Source: Nemertoderma westbladi (Eukaryota; Xenacoelomorpha; Nemertodermatida; Nemertodermatidae). From it: DNA of 60,207 nt. The stretch lies in NCBI GenBank assembly GCA_032718475.1, contig JAUCBJ010006761.1:1-60207 (forward strand), written 5' to 3'. Of the stretch, positions 54,901-60,207 are shown piece after piece. The position numbers and the translations under genes are program-made. Position 1 is the stretch's first letter. Every line of letters starts with the position of its first letter. The notes beneath the pieces were generated by a model. It was not told the DNA's origin, searched no databases, and was given only the letters and a program-made list of their open reading frames with translations.

Positions 54901-55139
54901 TTTTACCTGAGAGACTGGTGGAAGGTTTGGAGACCGTGATAACTCGAAACCGTGAACGCTCCCAGCCGGAACGTCGTTACAGGGTCATATCGGAGTTGGT
55001 CACTCGCCAGGTTAATAGGATGGTCGGGGGCTCGTCTGCTGATGATGTGAGAGCCCCGAAACTCGAGTTCCATAAACTACGCGGCGGTCGTCATAGTTAC
55101 CAATCTAGTATCGATAGCTACAGTAAGGACACTATTTAG
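27724..55139 (+). CDS. TRPA-like ankyrin-repeat TRP channel, seven exons
   Basis: Plasma-membrane cation channel of the TRPA type (sensory channels gated by chemical, thermal or mechanical cues in other animals). Exons: 27724-27907, 28690-28910, 31196-31378, 33219-33382, 47355-47531, 50398-50561, 51566-55139. Every junction has GT..AG, and phases match (2, 1, 1, 0, 0, 2). Ankyrin repeats are also completed across junctions, for example [11 protein letters not shown] joined to [12 protein letters not shown]. Product at least 1554 residues, longer than human TRPA1 (1119): about 18 ankyrin repeats, six membrane segments (about 1075-1335), and a short C-terminal region of about 210 residues. No in-frame ATG lies in the first exon, so a start exon is missing; an upstream exon ending in A would give a split ATG. 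Introns are 0.8-14 kb and loaded with repeats. The assignment to TRPA rests on the S5-S6 region; orthology within TRPA is not resolved. Confidence 0.87.
28690..28910 (+). CDS. TRPA-like exon 2
   Basis: Encodes [20 protein letters not shown] and [17 protein letters not shown], two typical ankyrin repeats. Acceptor TATAAG, donor AAAG/GTGCAG, phase 1. Confidence 0.85.
28944..30001. mobile_element. Foldback element with ~350-bp inverted repeats
   Basis: The arms (28944-29300 and about 29655-30001) are inverted copies starting AATAGGGTTGGTGTGCGAA and ending TTCGCACACCAACCCTATT. A 5-bp duplication TATTG flanks it (28939-28943, 30002-30006). Inside the loop is short unrelated sequence. It sits in intron 2 of the TRPA-like gene 33 nt after the exon 2 donor. 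Open frames within the arms are not genes. Superfamily not determined. Confidence 0.85.
30017..30040. repeat. Poly-G tract beside MITE M2
   Basis: A run of about 20 G residues just outside the left end of the MITE. Confidence 0.85.
30041..30268 (+). mobile_element. G-tailed MITE, complete copy (M2)
   Basis: 228 bp with perfect 18-bp inverted ends GGGGGGAACTGGACGCAA and TTGCGTCCAGTTCCCCCC. The interior has TAATATCCCGCCTCAATGTT, GGAAAGGAGCAGGTTACAGT and CCTGGAGAGG. It belongs to the family at 13948, 23431 and 30455. No ORF. Target duplication unclear because of the G runs. Confidence 0.88.
30444..30687 (-). mobile_element. G-tailed MITE, inverted copy (M3)
   Basis: The same family as M2 but in opposite orientation, about 190 bp away. 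The left end has expanded to 22 G residues (30444-30465) before AACTGGACGCAA. The right end is TTGCGTCCAGTTTCCCCCC (through 30687). M2 and M3 would pair in the TRPA pre-mRNA. Confidence 0.85.
31196..31378 (+). CDS. TRPA-like exon 3
   Basis: Encodes [20 protein letters not shown], an ankyrin repeat. Acceptor TTGAAG, donor AAAG/GTTATA, phase 1. Confidence 0.82.
31419..32205 (+). repeat. 15/18-bp minisatellite
   Basis: About 50 units of AATATCGAGAGTAAA / AATATCGAGAGTTAA, with 18-bp variants containing TTCAAAAA and a GAGTGTTGAAA variant toward the right. It begins 40 nt after the exon 3 donor. The long open frame on the plus strand is an artefact of the repeat. Confidence 0.95.
32483..32572 (-). 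repeat. Inverted copy of the same minisatellite
   Basis: TACTCTCGATATTTTTCAACACTC repeats about three times, the exact reverse complement of the units at 32020-32200, about 280 bp from the main array. Confidence 0.9.
32768..32884 (+). mobile_element. tRNA-derived SINE (family 2), intron 3
   Basis: A box TGGCTGAACCTATTAG (32781-) and B box GGTTTAACCC (32844-32853), about 60 nt apart, followed by CGGTGACGCGC and CATTTTATCAA. It matches the copies at 57005 and 57187, all ending in CTCATTTTATC-like sequence. The A box resembles class II (Ser/Leu) tRNAs. Confidence 0.75.
33219..33382 (+). CDS. TRPA-like exon 4
   Basis: Encodes [20 protein letters not shown] and the first half of the next repeat ([14 protein letters not shown]). 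Acceptor TAACAG, donor ACG/GTAATT, phase 0. Confidence 0.88.
33480..34283 (+). repeat. CA-rich minisatellite, 23-29-bp units
   Basis: GGACACATGGACACACACAC repeats more than 25 times with CCCCGGACACATGG and ATGACACATGG variants. It begins about 100 nt after the exon 4 donor. Five frames stay open across it only because the repeat lacks stops; none is a gene. Confidence 0.95.
34320..34532 (+). repeat. 31-bp minisatellite, left part
   Basis: Degenerate units with ATTATTCTCGTATTACGAACTA. The array continues at 46915-47115 after the BEL/Pao element, showing that the element inserted into it. Confidence 0.8.
34533..35727 (+). repeat. 5' LTR of BEL/Pao element
   Basis: TGTAAAAGCTTTTGTGGGAT to ..GCGCGAACA. 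It should hold the promoter; no TATA box can be firmly assigned. No standard primer-binding site is evident just downstream (GTAACAGTTAACG). Confidence 0.93.
35728..37968 (+). other. Leader of BEL/Pao element
   Basis: No long ORF. A ~287-bp unit is duplicated (about 36160-36290 and 36447-36577 are the best-conserved halves, with GTTGGGGCAGCCATATGCTG in each). ACCGGTA words recur every 60-150 bp. Such a duplicated structured leader could hold packaging or dimerisation signals (inference). It is conserved in the older fragment at 6545-8588. Confidence 0.7.
37969..42573 (+). CDS. BEL/Pao gag-protease polyprotein, RT deleted
   Basis: 1534 codons. Residues 1-780 are a large N-terminal extension rich in charged helices, with an Ala/Glu/Lys heptad-like coiled coil at about 385-445. 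The BEL gag core (DUF1759 type) spans about 782-925. Cysteine/histidine knuckles (CALC.., [18 protein letters not shown]) lie at about 1057-1122. The retropepsin-like domain (DUF1758 type) has its active site at Asp1235 ([10 protein letters not shown]). After about residue 1410 the sequence jumps to [12 protein letters not shown] (1428-), which in complete elements lies between RNase H and integrase; hence some 600 or more residues are missing. The frame then ends without integrase. Gag could still assemble particles and the protease process them. The start is the first ATG after the leader. Confidence 0.93.
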   Translation: MSDTQQNLSDSLIDTTICDSDRSVERLRKEFSSPPTAKKVIPPVVSDPRLIHHRSIIGTRAQVKRNQEAAVLSQQHLGQEPTSQRPDSSSSSDTVELTPERGVQMAATVYSDPLLTLPAAVLTTIFIAVEEHQADWARNKRATQDNYAGYAREELISIVESQWNFPGLGLPLDLSEATWEDIHRMGVAKDTMDPAVWKRSAAGYVQGFFGSLDRLEEQLFRQPQGPQEQEELLYQIRERTLRIRLILSAFEETSKRRQDTSLQVAVKTWLHRVDLKVQETAQWKSQLTERSTYVEQTDVTLSQAESEETAEKPRTRDAIDIYLSDYQRFLGDKELRRRLSGLSPNSEGTKLVLDSIDAEMLAANQAECDEKLRLTRVREEQVKKEWIEKRKVAAAEAAKAEAERKSAEAKAEAERKAAEAEAEAKAEAERKAAVAEAERRASEETIQLELENLQETQDSINKQFTANQMQMMRKSTPKRQGYTSSEEGDTTDPEGGGNRSHLSRRRKTSYRRKLPDLPPAVRRQLASTDLSSIEPTAQSIKVQRLSTIVDEPEIIRPVVPKVTSVLETPVLPELNSKFPLHSTTLPVPGGTVQENIPVQIAEREIKNLSPVVPRQPATMLATPASAVEWVEEGRRGMNLLLGQMQETVHQLKGTVREGRAELQEVQQSIALERDKLVNIQKGLPIPPVTLCQPVRSEGLHAQGVEPTRIYTAREVETPIANPIKGDYRPVINDIPYRPDNDPRNLYTDNSILNNTMAQESFTRQMARTEARQAVKVGEIVKFNGDEMKWLPFNEYYKDSIQNSVLSNGEKLRFLIKCLEGPPKLMALKFIGHPDGLRQVWDTLNIRYGNKDNIAKYLYAKLVAPRHFLSSGIIEFSDEIQEICRQLDWLGKSHEYQSSMVIGAVVSTLPKGGVCTRWDKKVLYMNEQQRRSPTMADLMSFLDSEVKLQLIRQSREKTSENKVSEKPVSRRRIIPVCYTDDGESQASQEEDSGKDTAKSYYDNKTYKDVSKYKSRTSDRREQVTTTPPTSPKRIHGRKPEERTRVHNVNQVKVSNIKPKCALCDGPHRLSACAEFLKKSPVDRRTVLWSKRLCYNCLRSGHQRRTCYSDVKCAKCGAKHHILLHSEFERDNQSQVSEPKSHVQFSDVNDTDQSSEWEGFYTDEFSDANESCYLINTAVYRALTYEKDINDEFPPTTFAKQPSWKAPASNVGIREFPVVQVRVHGLNKSYIVNALLDSGSTGTFIDQELAEDIFAGQPKFRTKLNMSGIMQVWKSTLTADYYVGVLSTPQDKLGTQGIRSVKMVAIKNFDTTQADLYNWDEDESIQHLKIPRFQTDYPGVQILIGQNAHEALETLEKRPAQPQPLQTYAVRTRVGWYFTGPSRRTLKERLPQQQVYQVKGEVESSDVDDPTEGTPYSSDNDDINSNVDQWRHCLGTINPADIDSRGATPQELIDTPGWLGGSDSLSKEEEEWPPHLTTAEIRQAKGAEKVTQQLNRPASRLCLLERDRKLSGNYGRQDTLPTTTSLIRQISRDSIT
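42574..44192 (+). other. Internal non-coding part of BEL/Pao element
   Basis: AT-rich, no ORF of note and no recognisable integrase. Paired segments near 43130-43215 and 43288-43375 (ATTAAGATATCG, ACCGATAT, CCAGACA..TCTGGAATAAA) form a diverged tandem duplication of about 160 bp. Confidence 0.65.
44193..45641 (+). pseudogene. 3' reading frame with zinc knuckles, two stops
   Basis: One frame of 482 codons is open from ATG 44193 to TAA 45639-45641 except for TGA at 44589-44591 and TAA at 44853-44855. Part 1 (132 residues) is acidic then basic. Part 2 (87 codons) contains CRLC-x4-H-x9-C and CAYC-x5-H-x4-C. Part 3 (260 codons, own ATG at 44859) opens with CHHC-x4-H-x4-C, a canonical CCHC knuckle, and ends in a very basic Lys/Arg tail. 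It lies where some retroelements carry env, but no signal peptide or membrane segment is seen. Nucleic-acid binding is likely. I do not recognise the family. The young LTRs imply the stops were already present in the transposed RNA, so decay, readthrough and separate short proteins are all possible. Confidence 0.7.
45712..45719 (+). promoter_or_regulatory. Polypurine tract
   Basis: GGGAGCGG immediately precedes the 3' LTR TGT, the usual place for plus-strand priming. Confidence 0.7.
45720..46914 (+). repeat. 3' LTR of BEL/Pao element
   Basis: Same length as the 5' LTR, with about four substitutions seen by eye (for example TATGTTTCTG for TATGATTCTG and AATATGTCCC for AATATTTCCC). Confidence 0.93.
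46915..47115 (+). repeat. 31-bp minisatellite, right part
   Basis: Regular units GCGAACTATTCTCACGTATT followed by ATTATCGTATT. The right-hand continuation of the array at 34320-34532. Confidence 0.9.
47355..47531 (+). CDS. TRPA-like exon 5
   Basis: Begins [12 protein letters not shown], the second half of the repeat started in exon 4, 14 kb upstream. Acceptor CACACAG, donor GTG/GTATGT, phase 0. Confidence 0.87.
47820..48125 (+). repeat. 35-bp satellite with 105-bp higher order
   Basis: About 8.5 units containing TTTAAACTGCC, GTCGCACATTAGTT and CTAC. Three unit types (ACTACAGG, GCTACCTG, GCTACCGA) repeat in fixed order, giving a 105-bp period. In intron 5. One copy contains a small palindrome GAGGCATGCCTC (48090-48101). 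Confidence 0.92.
48126..49590. other. Intron 5, no gene
   Basis: Contains a G/C palindrome TTAAGGGGGGGG-TACACCCCCC (about 48739-48757), which recurs inverted at about 50321-50341, and a CCGCTAGAGGGC word on the minus strand (48886-48898). A 90-codon open frame at 48203-48475 has no family features. Confidence 0.5.
49594..49808. repeat. Cluster of CTTCGCGCAGCACGTGA-type motifs
   Basis: Eight or so copies of a ~17-bp word, from exact (49623-49640, 49788-49806) to degenerate (TTCATGCTGCACATGAAG), in both orientations. It is the same word as the end of the modular elements at 2817 and 59229. A single exact copy is at 49439. The CACGTG core is an E-box sequence. Confidence 0.7.
49809..50397. other. 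Intron 5, right end
   Basis: CAGA-type simple repeats (50008-50070, 50173-50195) and the inverted G/C palindrome near 50321-50341. No gene. Confidence 0.5.
50398..50561 (+). CDS. TRPA-like exon 6
   Basis: Encodes [19 protein letters not shown], an ankyrin repeat. Acceptor CTCTATAG, donor GCAG/GTTTGT, phase 2. Confidence 0.87.
50562..51565. other. Intron 6, nothing recognised
   Basis: AT-rich. Only a short palindrome, CCGGTCCGACCGG (51044-51056), stands out. Confidence 0.5.
51566..55139 (+). CDS. TRPA-like exon 7: repeats and channel domain
   Basis: A 3.57-kb terminal exon holding about a dozen ankyrin repeats and the entire channel. Counting from Met at 51600: S1 about 701-722, S2 750-775, S3 790-810, S4-S5 828-890 (with [13 protein letters not shown] linking), pore loop TAGELVY around 909-915, S6 927-955 with [14 protein letters not shown], nearly the human TRPA1 S6 end. 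The selectivity-filter position after Gly is Glu912, where human TRPA1 has Asp. The basic C-terminal tail ends at TAG 55137-55139. The large unbroken exon next to six tiny ones suggests intron loss at the 3' end. Confidence 0.93.
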
Positions 55140-57000
55140 TTGACATGTATATTATGAAACAACATAAAATAGGCGAGATTTAACACCGTAACACCGACAA
55201 AGGGGCCGTGTCACGGTCGGGGGGAGGTGGTTGCAATTTTGTGACAATTTGTGACATGGGGCAGCTGGGGAATAGCTATACAGGCCCGTTGCCAGGCAGG
55301 GGGGGTTTGTTCGAACGAACCGCCCTTTCGAGAAAAGTGCCCTTTTATACGAACACATGTTTGGGAAATGTGCCCTTTTCATACTCACCTGTTTGAGAAA
55401 TATTCTCCTTGTATATTCCCTATTCGTAAAAGTGCCTTTTCCGGCAAAGCAAATGTTAAAGTCACATTAGCAGCTGGAAAATATAGGATTCACATTATCC
55501 CAGTGCCAATGTGCTTTAAAAAGTACCCCCCCCCCACCCCGCCCCGCCCTATTCCTACCTTAATATGCTCTGGCTAAACCAATGGATATTTGTCATTATT
55601 TAAACCAATTAAAAAAGTGCCCATTTTTTAAAATCCTGGCTACGGGGTACGTGCCTGCTATACTTGTGACGTCACAATAGCTTGAACAGTATAGTTGTTG
55701 GTATAGGTTGTTATAATCTGAAATCTGACCGACCATGTCAATGGCTGACCTGCGGTATATTGGGAACCATCAACTATGTGTCTCAGTCTACTTCCACTAT
55801 ATCATGCAAAATGGGGACCGATTTATTTCTTGGTTTATTTTTATTATTATGTTTGTTTGTTTATGGGTCGGTAGGGGAGGAGCGGAGTGGAGGTGTAAAC
55901 TAACGGGTCACTAAACTGTATACCCTATTATTATAATAATTATTTATGTTTTCTTCTCTTATATTCTTTCGAGCTGGTTTCAAATGAGCCACTGTGATTT
56001 TTTACTAACCTCCAGAACTAATATAAAAATGTTATTTTATAATATAATATTTATAAAACTAATACTGTATATAAATATACCGGTACCAGAACTAGTGTTA
56101 ACATAATAATTTAAAATTGAACACTTTTTATTAACTATACTGGTTATTTTTGTGACGTGTTTTTATTAACTATACTGGTTATTTTTGTGACGTGACCATC
56201 AAGAGGAGAGGGGAGTTACAAAATTCGTGACAAATTGTGACAAAGGGAATGGGGGTCGAAAATCATCAAAAATTGCGTGACATATTTGTGCACGGCCCAT
56301 AACCCAAGACCAAGACCACGAACTAGAACTAAACTTGTTACATTATTCATTGTTTAGTTTCTTAGTTTGTTATTTTCTTATTACTAATTATGATAAATTC
56401 GGGATCTAAATTGGATCATGACATTGGATTTTGTATTGGCCGTGTGACATGCGTGACATTTTACGACGATAAATTTATGCAAGTAATAATGGTAGTCAAT
56501 CCAACAGAAAGCGAAAAGCATTAAATGAAATCAATCAATACAAATCATTTTTGGATTCTATTACGTTCTAATGCCCAAAAAAATCATCGAATTTAATTTG
56601 CAGATCATACATTTTATTCATGGAAATTATACAATAATACAAGCCAAATATAAAGTAAAGTTGGGAAGAATAATACGGATCGAAATATCAAAAAATGCAA
56701 GTTAATTAAGGTTATTGAGATGGTAAATAAACATATTTCCACTAATGTTGACGAAGATTCTTCACGTAATAATATTGGACTTGCTGTAATGATTTCAGGA
56801 CGTTTTATTTTAGTTTAAAAACTGACTGAGTGTTGTGACAGTTTTCACTATGATGCGGTTGAGTGCGAATCGGGAAACTACATAAATAATTATTTATATC
56901 ATGACCTTCTACTGTAATATCTATAGTATGTCATGATTAAATGAATTGGTGTTGAGCTGATAATGCATCTGTAATAAACTGAATTATGTTATATAATAGG
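55140..57000. other. Intergenic, possible transposon ends
   Basis: GGGGCCGTGTCAC at 55202 and GTGCACGGCCC at 56287-56297 are inverted and each is followed inward by GTGACAAATTGTGACA-like words, so a ~1.1-kb element may span 55202-56297 (weak). A 34-bp direct repeat TTTTTATTAACTATACTGG lies at 56127-56196. No gene called. Confidence 0.45.
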
Positions 57001-57004
57001 ATTT

Positions 57005-57121
57005 CAGAGGAGGAAAAAAATGAGGAAGTACGTCACCGGGTTTCGAACCAGCGCTATAAGCGTCCATTTTGGCCTATTAGACCTCATCAGTAGCGCTAAC
57101 CAGATCAGTCACTTTCCCGTG
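57005..57121 (-). mobile_element. tRNA-derived SINE (family 2), minus strand
   Basis: On the minus strand: A box region AAGTGACTGATCTGGTTAGCG (57113-57093 area) and B box TGGTTCGAAACCC (57050-57038), then CGGTGACG and CCTCATTTTTTT. Best-preserved copy of the family in the window. Confidence 0.78.
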
Positions 57122-57186
57122 ATACTTGCTTGTTTATAAGCCACTTAAGACTGCCTGTTCAATTAAAGTAAACTAAATATGCAAGC

Positions 57187-57448
57187 AAGTGTCATAGGAA
57201 AGTGGCTGAACTGGTTGGTTATAGCTACTGATGAGACTTAATAGATAGGAAAGTGGCTGAACTGGTTGGTTATAGCTACTGATGAGATAGGAAAGTGGCT
57301 GAACTGGTTGGTTATAGCTACTGATGAAACTTAATAGATAGGAAAGAGGCTGAACTGGTTGGTTATTATAGCTACTGATGAGACTTAATAGACCAAAACA
57401 TGAAAAGCGCTGGTTCAACCCCAAGTGAGGTGGTTCCTCATTTTATCC
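57187..57448 (+). mobile_element. SINE with four tandem A-box modules
   Basis: The module GGAAAGTGGCTGAACTGG, with TTATAGCTACTGATGA after it, occurs at about 57199, 57248, 57290 and 57339 before a single B box GGTTCAACCCC (57411-57421) and CCTCATTTTATCC tail. Head-to-head with the copy at 57005-57121. Confidence 0.8.
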
Positions 57449-57631
57449 ATCGTATTATAACATTATTAATTATTAATAAATAAATTTATAATAATTAAAA
57501 TTACATTTTTATATTAAATTAAATAAATTATCATAACTTCATTTATCACATTGAGAGACGCGTATCAAACTGTAAATATAGCCCATTTTCTCTCCTGTAC
57601 AGAAGACTAATAACTGAATTGAATGTTTTAT

Positions 57632-57659
<28 letters not shown>
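57632..57659. repeat. Poly-C tract (28)
   Basis: Uninterrupted run of C residues just downstream of the unknown minus-strand gene. Probably another homopolymer of the G/C type seen at MITE ends, but no MITE body adjoins. Confidence 0.9.
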
Positions 57660-57662
<3 letters not shown>

Positions 57663-57676
57663 ACCATAACCATTGT

Positions 57677-60207
57677 CTAACATTTAACAAAACCTAAACT
57701 ATTTGAAAGAGTGTGAGAAACAAAGAACCCGTTCGTACTGGAAACGGCCACAGCCACCCCACCGAATCCGTTTACTGGGAGAGAACCTAGTCTGGCTAAG
57801 GTGTTACCACCTCGAACGTATTTATAAACACCTAAAGATTGATTTCTGTCTTCTTCCAGTGGAACTAACCAATGTAACCCCGCGTCTTTAATATCCAATA
57901 TCTGCGTTCTCCCAACTGGAACCGCTTTCCCGCAATCTATTCGAGTTTGGATCTCACCCATTGTGAGGGTAACATTAGGAGCATCACCTGTGGGGCGAGC
58001 CACGAAGTTGGCGGAGCCTTAGCGAATTGACACTGTTAGGGGGTGGGTCAATTTATGCAAATAGTTGTCGTCGTCGTCGTCGTCGTCGTTGTCGTCGTCG
58101 TCGTTGTCGTCGTCGTCGTTGTCGTCGTCGTTACGATTTTGACATGCTAATAACTTTGTCGGATTTAAAGCTGCCAAGTTGAAAATTTGTAGGTATCAAT
58201 ATAAGCAAAAGTTGAGATTTTTGAGAGACTTTCAGACACCATCAGTGCAATGGTCTCCCGCTAGAGGGCCACATGTCTAAACATTAAATGGCCACCCATT
58301 TCTTTGCTTTTAATCCGTTTAAGCTGAAACTTGGGAAGTATGTACTAGACCATTAGCTGTAAATTTCAAAGGAGGCTAATCTGTCTGCAGTTCTCCAGTC
58401 TGCCGCTAGAGGGCGAAATGTCCCGAATGTGAAATTATTCTTCCATTTAGTTGTTTATGATCTGATTACGCTGAAACTTGTCATATATGTACTAGATGAC
58501 ATCCTGAGTCTTTGTGTGGATTGTAATCGGTCCGAAGTTTTCCAGTCTCCCGCTAGAGGGCCACATGTCTAAACATTAAATGGCCACCCATTTCTTTGCT
58601 TTTAATCCGTTTAAGCTGAAACTTGGGAAGTATGTACTAGACCATTAGCTGTAAATTTCAAAGGAGGCTAATCTGTCTGCAGTTCTCCAGTCTGCCGCTA
58701 GAGGGCGAAATGTCCCGAATGTGAAATTATTCTTCCATTTAGTTGTTTATGATCTGATTACGCTGAAACTTGTCATATATGTACTAGAAGACATCCTAAG
58801 TCTTTGTGTGGACAGTAATCGGTCCGGAGTTTTCGAGTCTGCCGCTAGAGGGCGAAATGTAGGAAAGTGATAACCTTTGCGAATTCCTTGATCTTAATCT
58901 ATTTAAGCTGAATTTTGGAATATACAGTACCGGTATGTACTAGACCACATGCCTCGTCTTTGTGAGGAAGGTGATCGATCCGTAGTTCTTTAATATGCCG
59001 CTAGAGGGCTAAATGTATGAAAGTGAAAACCTTCCAACATTTCGTTATTTATGATCCGTCAATCGGAAACTTGGTAGATATGTAATAGACCATAGGCTGT
59101 GGCTTTGTAGGGAAACTAATCCTTCCTTCTTCAGTTACCCAGTCTCCCGCTAGAGGGTTAACGTTTTCCGGGAAAATCTTCTCCTATGTTTTTATAATCC
59201 TTTCGAGTTGATACTTAGCATTAACTCATTTCACGTGCTGCGCGAAGGCCCCACTTCGTGTAATCTTATACTCACAGATGGTTAACAACTGTTTATCCTC
59301 TTCAAATAGTCCGACTACACCGCAATACAAAGAAGGCACCAATCTGCCAGGATGGTCCAGGCGAGAAATCCACTCAATCGGAAAATCTGCACGATGTAAG
59401 TTCACATTAATTGCATTATTTTTGCTGGTGAATATTAATAGATAACAGTACCCAGGTTCACGGATGCCCACTATAGATCCTACCGGTGACTCCATATAAC
59501 GTAGGTTGTGAATACATATGTGCTTGATATCGTAAAATATGTCACCTTGTTTTATTATAAACACACATTCTTCTGTTGCGCAGATCCAATAATTATTTAA
59601 TATTGGACTATTATAACACTCTAAGAATTTAATCTGCTTCTTTGTTGAAATGCAATCGGAACGTAGCCACACTTGTTCCCCATGTAGAGGCATAAAATGT
59701 TTTTCCATATTTAGTTTATATATTAGAATGCGATTTGTCTGAGAGTCGGTTATTCCGAGAACCGACGGTGACGTATCTGTGTCCGTCGCAATGGGCCCAA
59801 TACAACCGATATCTAACTCCCGACAGTTTTTCCGATAAGTTTCTGAAAATCTCGGACTTTCTAGTAACATGTAATCGAATTTATGGAAACTGATTCCATC
59901 CACACGTTCTGGTAAAGGTTCTTTTACGCTATTCTCTTGACCGACCATCGCTGGCGCTGCTTCGTGTTTTACACTACTACTTAGTTCAACCTGCTCTGGA
60001 ACTTCTTCTTGTTCACTAACAACCACACCATCCACTATCTCTTGTCCTGTTTCTATCTCCTTAATTCTCACCATCTCCACACCCTCATCTGATACTGATT
60101 CGTGTACACTAACCACTCCATCCACTACCTCTTGTCCTGTTTCTATCTCCTTAATTCTCACTATCTCCACACCCCCATCTGGTACTGATTCGTGTATCGA
60201 GAACTGT
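57677..60207 (-). CDS. Unknown protein, beta-rich, split by an element
   Basis: Runs off the right edge; the 5' part is missing. The frame is open from 60207 to 59226 and again from 58003 to the TAG at 57677-57679. The first part has two copies of a ~31-residue unit (MVRIKEIETGQEIVDGVV type), an acidic linker, then about 230 residues of short hydrophobic strands resembling a beta-propeller (weak inference). Two readings: (a) spliced, exon 60207-59276 with donor T/GTGAGT and exon 57987-57677 with acceptor CCCCACAG, phase 1 to phase 1; (b) an ancestral single exon broken by the element at 57992-59258. Excising the element with one ACA joins EYKIT to GDAPNV in frame. I do not recognise the family. 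Confidence 0.72.
58064..58131 (+). repeat. GTC trinucleotide repeat
   Basis: About 22 GTC triplets with three GTT interruptions, part of copy B. Confidence 0.95.
58248..59160 (+). repeat. Seven ~147-bp monomers with CCGCTAGAGGG
   Basis: CCGCTAG starts at 58258, 58403, 58550, 58695, 58842, 58998 and 59147 (steps 145, 147, 145, 147, 156, 149). Monomers 1-2 and 3-4 form two near-identical 292-bp dimers. Each monomer also carries GCTGAAACTTG, or a variant, about 65-75 bp later, followed by ATGTACTAGA in most. Confidence 0.92.

Larger units (their letters stand above)
57992..59258 (-). mobile_element. Modular element (copy B) acting as intron
   Basis: 1267 bp flanked by ACA on the minus strand (TGT at 57989-57991 and 59259-59261). 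Ends match copy A: GGGGCGAGCCACGAAGT on the left and CGTGCTGCGCGAAG followed by GCCCCAC on the right. Next to the left end come GGCGGAGCCTTAGCG, a GTC microsatellite and TAATAACTTTGTCGG, in the same order as copy A. The body is seven ~147-bp monomers. This left end / microsatellite / tandem core / right end order resembles 'pearl' or Helentron-associated elements (inference). No ORF. It fills all but about 18 nt of the proposed intron. Confidence 0.82.

Noticed and set aside
57005-57121. A genuine tRNA gene
   Set aside because: A and B boxes are present, but no acceptor stem or anticodon arm folds, and it is one of at least three copies with a shared tail.

Overview
This looks like nuclear DNA of an invertebrate animal. 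It carries spliced animal genes (an alpha-carbonic anhydrase, a TRPA-type ankyrin/TRP channel and a GPHR/GPR89 anion channel), large introns with GT..AG borders, and several classes of eukaryotic transposon (piggyBac, hAT, BEL/Pao, tRNA-derived SINEs, MITEs, a Helentron/'pearl'-like modular element). I cannot fix the phylum from sequence alone. Most of the window is repeats. Many introns are under-called by simple ORF finding, so I rebuilt three genes by splice-site and phase matching.

Layout. 1-6300: a 668-bp tandem array interrupted by a 1.5-kb modular element whose empty site is preserved in the sister units. 6545-9861: a minus-strand, 5'-end-only fragment of a BEL/Pao retrotransposon. 9862-11525: a 43-bp minisatellite. 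11862-15115 (minus): a four-exon alpha-carbonic anhydrase. 15821-21007: a complete-looking piggyBac transposon with TTAA target duplications, itself hit by a SINE (12-bp TSD) and an 801-bp hAT MITE (8-bp TSD). 24396-25760 (plus): an intronless GPR89/GPHR gene. 26555-27329: a Mutator-like MITE with a 9-bp TSD. 27724-55139 (plus): a seven-exon TRPA-like channel gene whose introns hold a long-inverted-repeat element, G-tailed MITEs, minisatellites, a SINE and a 12.4-kb young BEL/Pao element. 57677-60207 (minus, runs off the window): a gene of unknown function whose reading frame is split by another copy of the modular element.

Three points stand out. (1) The element at 57992-59258 is flanked by ACA on both sides. 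Removing it with one ACA leaves one continuous reading frame, and a GTGAGT donor plus a CACAG acceptor at its edges would splice it out in frame, which makes it a candidate for intron birth by transposon insertion. (2) The BEL/Pao element at 34533-46914 has near-identical LTRs yet has lost reverse transcriptase, RNase H and integrase. It keeps gag-protease with a very long N-terminal extension, and has a second reading frame before the 3' LTR with three zinc-knuckle-like motifs, cut by just two in-frame stops. (3) The modular element carries seven phased ~147-bp monomers, each with a CCGCTAGAGGG motif resembling a CTCF core, and a related module occurs in the 668-bp array at the other end of the window.
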